Assembly (NCBI GenBank): GCA_035526665.1 | Contig: DATLBY010000123.1 | Coordinates: forward strand, 1-7,363 | DNA length: 7,363 nucleotides | Direction: 5' to 3' | From: DATLBY01 sp035526665 | GTDB taxonomy: Bacteria; Acidobacteriota; Terriglobia; Bryobacterales; Bryobacteraceae | Program-made: the position numbers and the translations under genes | Shown: in pieces, positions 6,020 to 7,363 of the stretch | Position numbering within the stretch: the first letter of the stretch is position 1 | Layout of the letters: every line of letters begins with the position of its first letter | The notes under the pieces: generated by a model | What the model was told of the DNA's origin: nothing | The model's input: the letters and a program-made list of their open reading frames with translations, nothing else | Database searches by the model: none

Positions 6020-7219
6020 GTGGTGCTGCTGTGCCTGGGCATGGTCATCGCTTATATCGACCGGACGTCGTTATCCGTCGCCATCAGCGTTCCCGAGTTT
6101 CGCAACTATTTCGGCTTGAGCAACACCCAGAGAGGCCTCATGAATTCGGCCTTCTTCTGGTCCTATGCGCTGCTACAGATTCCAGCGGGCTGGCTGGTGG
6201 ATCGCATGGGCGTGAAGTACCCCTATGCGGCCGCTTTCTTCAGCTGGAGCCTGATATCGGCGGCCACGGGCTGGGCTCGATCGGTTCCCCAATTGTTTGT
6301 TATGCGCTTGCTGCTGGGTGCGGGGGAAGCAACAGTGGCTCCGGCCAGCCTTCGCTGGATTCGGATGAACATCGAGGAGCGTCAGCGCGGCCTGGCCATG
6401 GGCATTTACATGGCAGGGACCAAGATCGGTCCGGCGGTGGGCGCTCCCGTCGCGGCGTTGTTGATAGCGGCCTACGGCTGGCGGAGCATGTTTCTGCTGA
6501 GCGGGCTGGCTTCCATGGTTTGGCTGATCCCTTGGCTGCTTTTGGTGCGGCGCGATGAGCCTGCGGCCGCCAGCCTGGGAAACCGGAAAGGTGAGGCCGT
6601 TCCATTCAGCCGCGTCATGCGTACCCCCGTGATTTGGGCCATTATTTTCGGCACGTTCTGTTACAGTTGCTACTTGTATTTCTGCGTCACCTGGCTGCCC
6701 GCTTACTTCAGTGAGCAGCGCAAGCTGCCATTGAAACTGATGGGCCTCTATACGATGTTCAGCTTTGGAGGCATGGCGGTAACTACCATCCTGTCCGGAT
6801 GGGCAGCCGACCGCTGGATTGCGAGAGGCAACGACGCCGTGAAGGTGCGGAAGTATTTTACGATTACAGGGATGGTTCTGGCCGCCACGGAGGTTTTTGG
6901 CGCGTACGCCAGCTCTTCAGAGGCCGCGCTGTTTTTTGCCATCTTCTCGCTTGCCGGCCTGGGTATTGCGACCGCAAACTATTGGGCATTGACGCAAAGC
7001 GTCGTACCTGGAAACGCCATCGGCCGGATCGGCGGGGTGCAGAATACTGCCAGCAATCTGGCCGGCATTTCCGCCCCCATTCTTACCGGATGGTTAATAG
7101 AAACCACGGGAAGTTACGAAGCTCCCATGCTGGCAATCGCCATATTACTGCTGCTGGGAGCAGCTGCTTACGCACTCTTTGTGAACGCAGTTCACCTGAG
7201 GAAACATGACTCTGCTTAA
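6020..7219 (+). CDS. MFS transporter, anion:cation symporter (ACS)-like; true start uncertain
   Basis: 399 aa from GTG 6020, about 12 hydrophobic segments, inner membrane. Family marks: TM1 end AYIDRTSLSVA (11-21), motif A GWLVDRMG (57-64) after TM2, RLLLGAGEA (96-104) in TM4, central loop about 177-200, and a second-half motif A copy GWAADR (260-265). This pattern is typical of ACS carriers of organic anions such as galactonate, glucarate, tartrate or phthalate, usually with H+ or Na+ symport. The start is doubtful: GTG 6020 cuts into TM1 and has no good Shine-Dalgarno, while the codons just upstream (5999-6019) read GARRWFI, which completes the usual R-R-W-x-I entry of TM1. No ATG, GTG or TTG occurs in this frame between the stop at 5903-5905 and 6020. 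An ATT at 5969 would give a normal N-terminus (ILDPATPRPAGARRWFI); a sequencing frameshift is the other option. Probably carries the substrate or product of the divergent enolase-family enzyme. Confidence 0.9.
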   Translation: MVLLCLGMVIAYIDRTSLSVAISVPEFRNYFGLSNTQRGLMNSAFFWSYALLQIPAGWLVDRMGVKYPYAAAFFSWSLISAATGWARSVPQLFVMRLLLGAGEATVAPASLRWIRMNIEERQRGLAMGIYMAGTKIGPAVGAPVAALLIAAYGWRSMFLLSGLASMVWLIPWLLLVRRDEPAAASLGNRKGEAVPFSRVMRTPVIWAIIFGTFCYSCYLYFCVTWLPAYFSEQRKLPLKLMGLYTMFSFGGMAVTTILSGWAADRWIARGNDAVKVRKYFTITGMVLAATEVFGAYASSSEAALFFAIFSLAGLGIATANYWALTQSVVPGNAIGRIGGVQNTASNLAGISAPILTGWLIETTGSYEAPMLAIAILLLLGAAAYALFVNAVHLRKHDSA

Positions 7220-7363
7220 AATCTTTGCTATTGCTGCCGCGCCTCTGACCATAGCGCTATCCATCGGGAACGCCCGGGCTGCCGAGCCTTCTTTGACGCT
7301 GGACAAACCGATGGCCGCCCCGGCATGGGCCTTGTTCGAACGGCAGTTGCTGCGGGCCAACTC
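7206..7363 (+). CDS. Exported protein of unknown function, N-terminal part only
   Basis: 52 codons are visible before the right edge. The ATG at 7206 is preceded by GAGG (7198-7201) 4 nt upstream and overlaps the end of the MFS gene by 14 nt in another frame, so the two are very likely co-transcribed. Residues 1-25 are a convincing Sec signal peptide: Lys5, hydrophobic core IFAIAAAPLTIALSI, then the cleavage motif ARA before AEP. The visible mature part (PSLTLDKPMAAPAWALFERQ) includes an amphipathic start, PAWALFERQLLRAN. No family is recognised from this fragment. By context it would act in the periplasm on the same substrate as the exported hydrolase and RidA. Confidence 0.8.
   Translation, partial: MTLLKIFAIAAAPLTIALSIGNARAAEPSLTLDKPMAAPAWALFERQLLRAN

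Overview
The window looks like part of a chromosomal catabolic/uptake cluster from an Acidobacteriota-type genome (Solibacter/Bryobacter-like). That assignment is an inference. It rests on the large TonB-dependent receptor with an N-terminal carboxypeptidase-regulatory-like domain (Oar-like, 1116 aa, a type strongly expanded in that phylum), the fairly high GC and the density of exported enzymes. No RNA gene, mobile element, CRISPR array or long repeat was seen. No stretch over 300 bases lacks a gene.

Layout. Three tightly packed genes run leftward from 4687 to the left edge: an outer-membrane TonB-dependent receptor (1337-4687), a TIM-barrel amidohydrolase-2 family protein with a Tat-like N-terminus (416-1333, 3 nt after the receptor stop), and a RidA-family protein with a Sec signal peptide (419 to beyond position 1, overlapping the amidohydrolase by 4 nt). 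Upstream of them, also leftward, is an enolase-superfamily gene of the o-succinylbenzoate synthase / N-succinylamino acid racemase type (4803-5915). A plausible intrinsic terminator overlaps its stop codon. The 115-nt gap after it carries a candidate promoter, a perfect 6-bp inverted repeat and a strong Shine-Dalgarno for the receptor. Divergently, on the + strand, lie an MFS transporter of the anion:cation symporter type (6020-7219; its start is problematic) and, overlapping its end by 14 nt, the first 52 codons of a signal-peptide-bearing protein that leaves the window at the right edge.

How the genes may work together (inference): a ligand enters the periplasm through the TonB receptor, is processed there by the exported amidohydrolase-like protein and RidA, crosses the inner membrane through the MFS symporter, and is racemised, epimerised or dehydrated in the cytoplasm by the enolase-superfamily enzyme. 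The substrate cannot be read from the sequence; an N-acyl amino acid or a sugar acid/lactone would fit the families. The most unusual points are the altered active-site positions of the amidohydrolase, the exported RidA translationally coupled to it, and an MFS frame whose conserved N-terminus extends upstream of every standard start codon.
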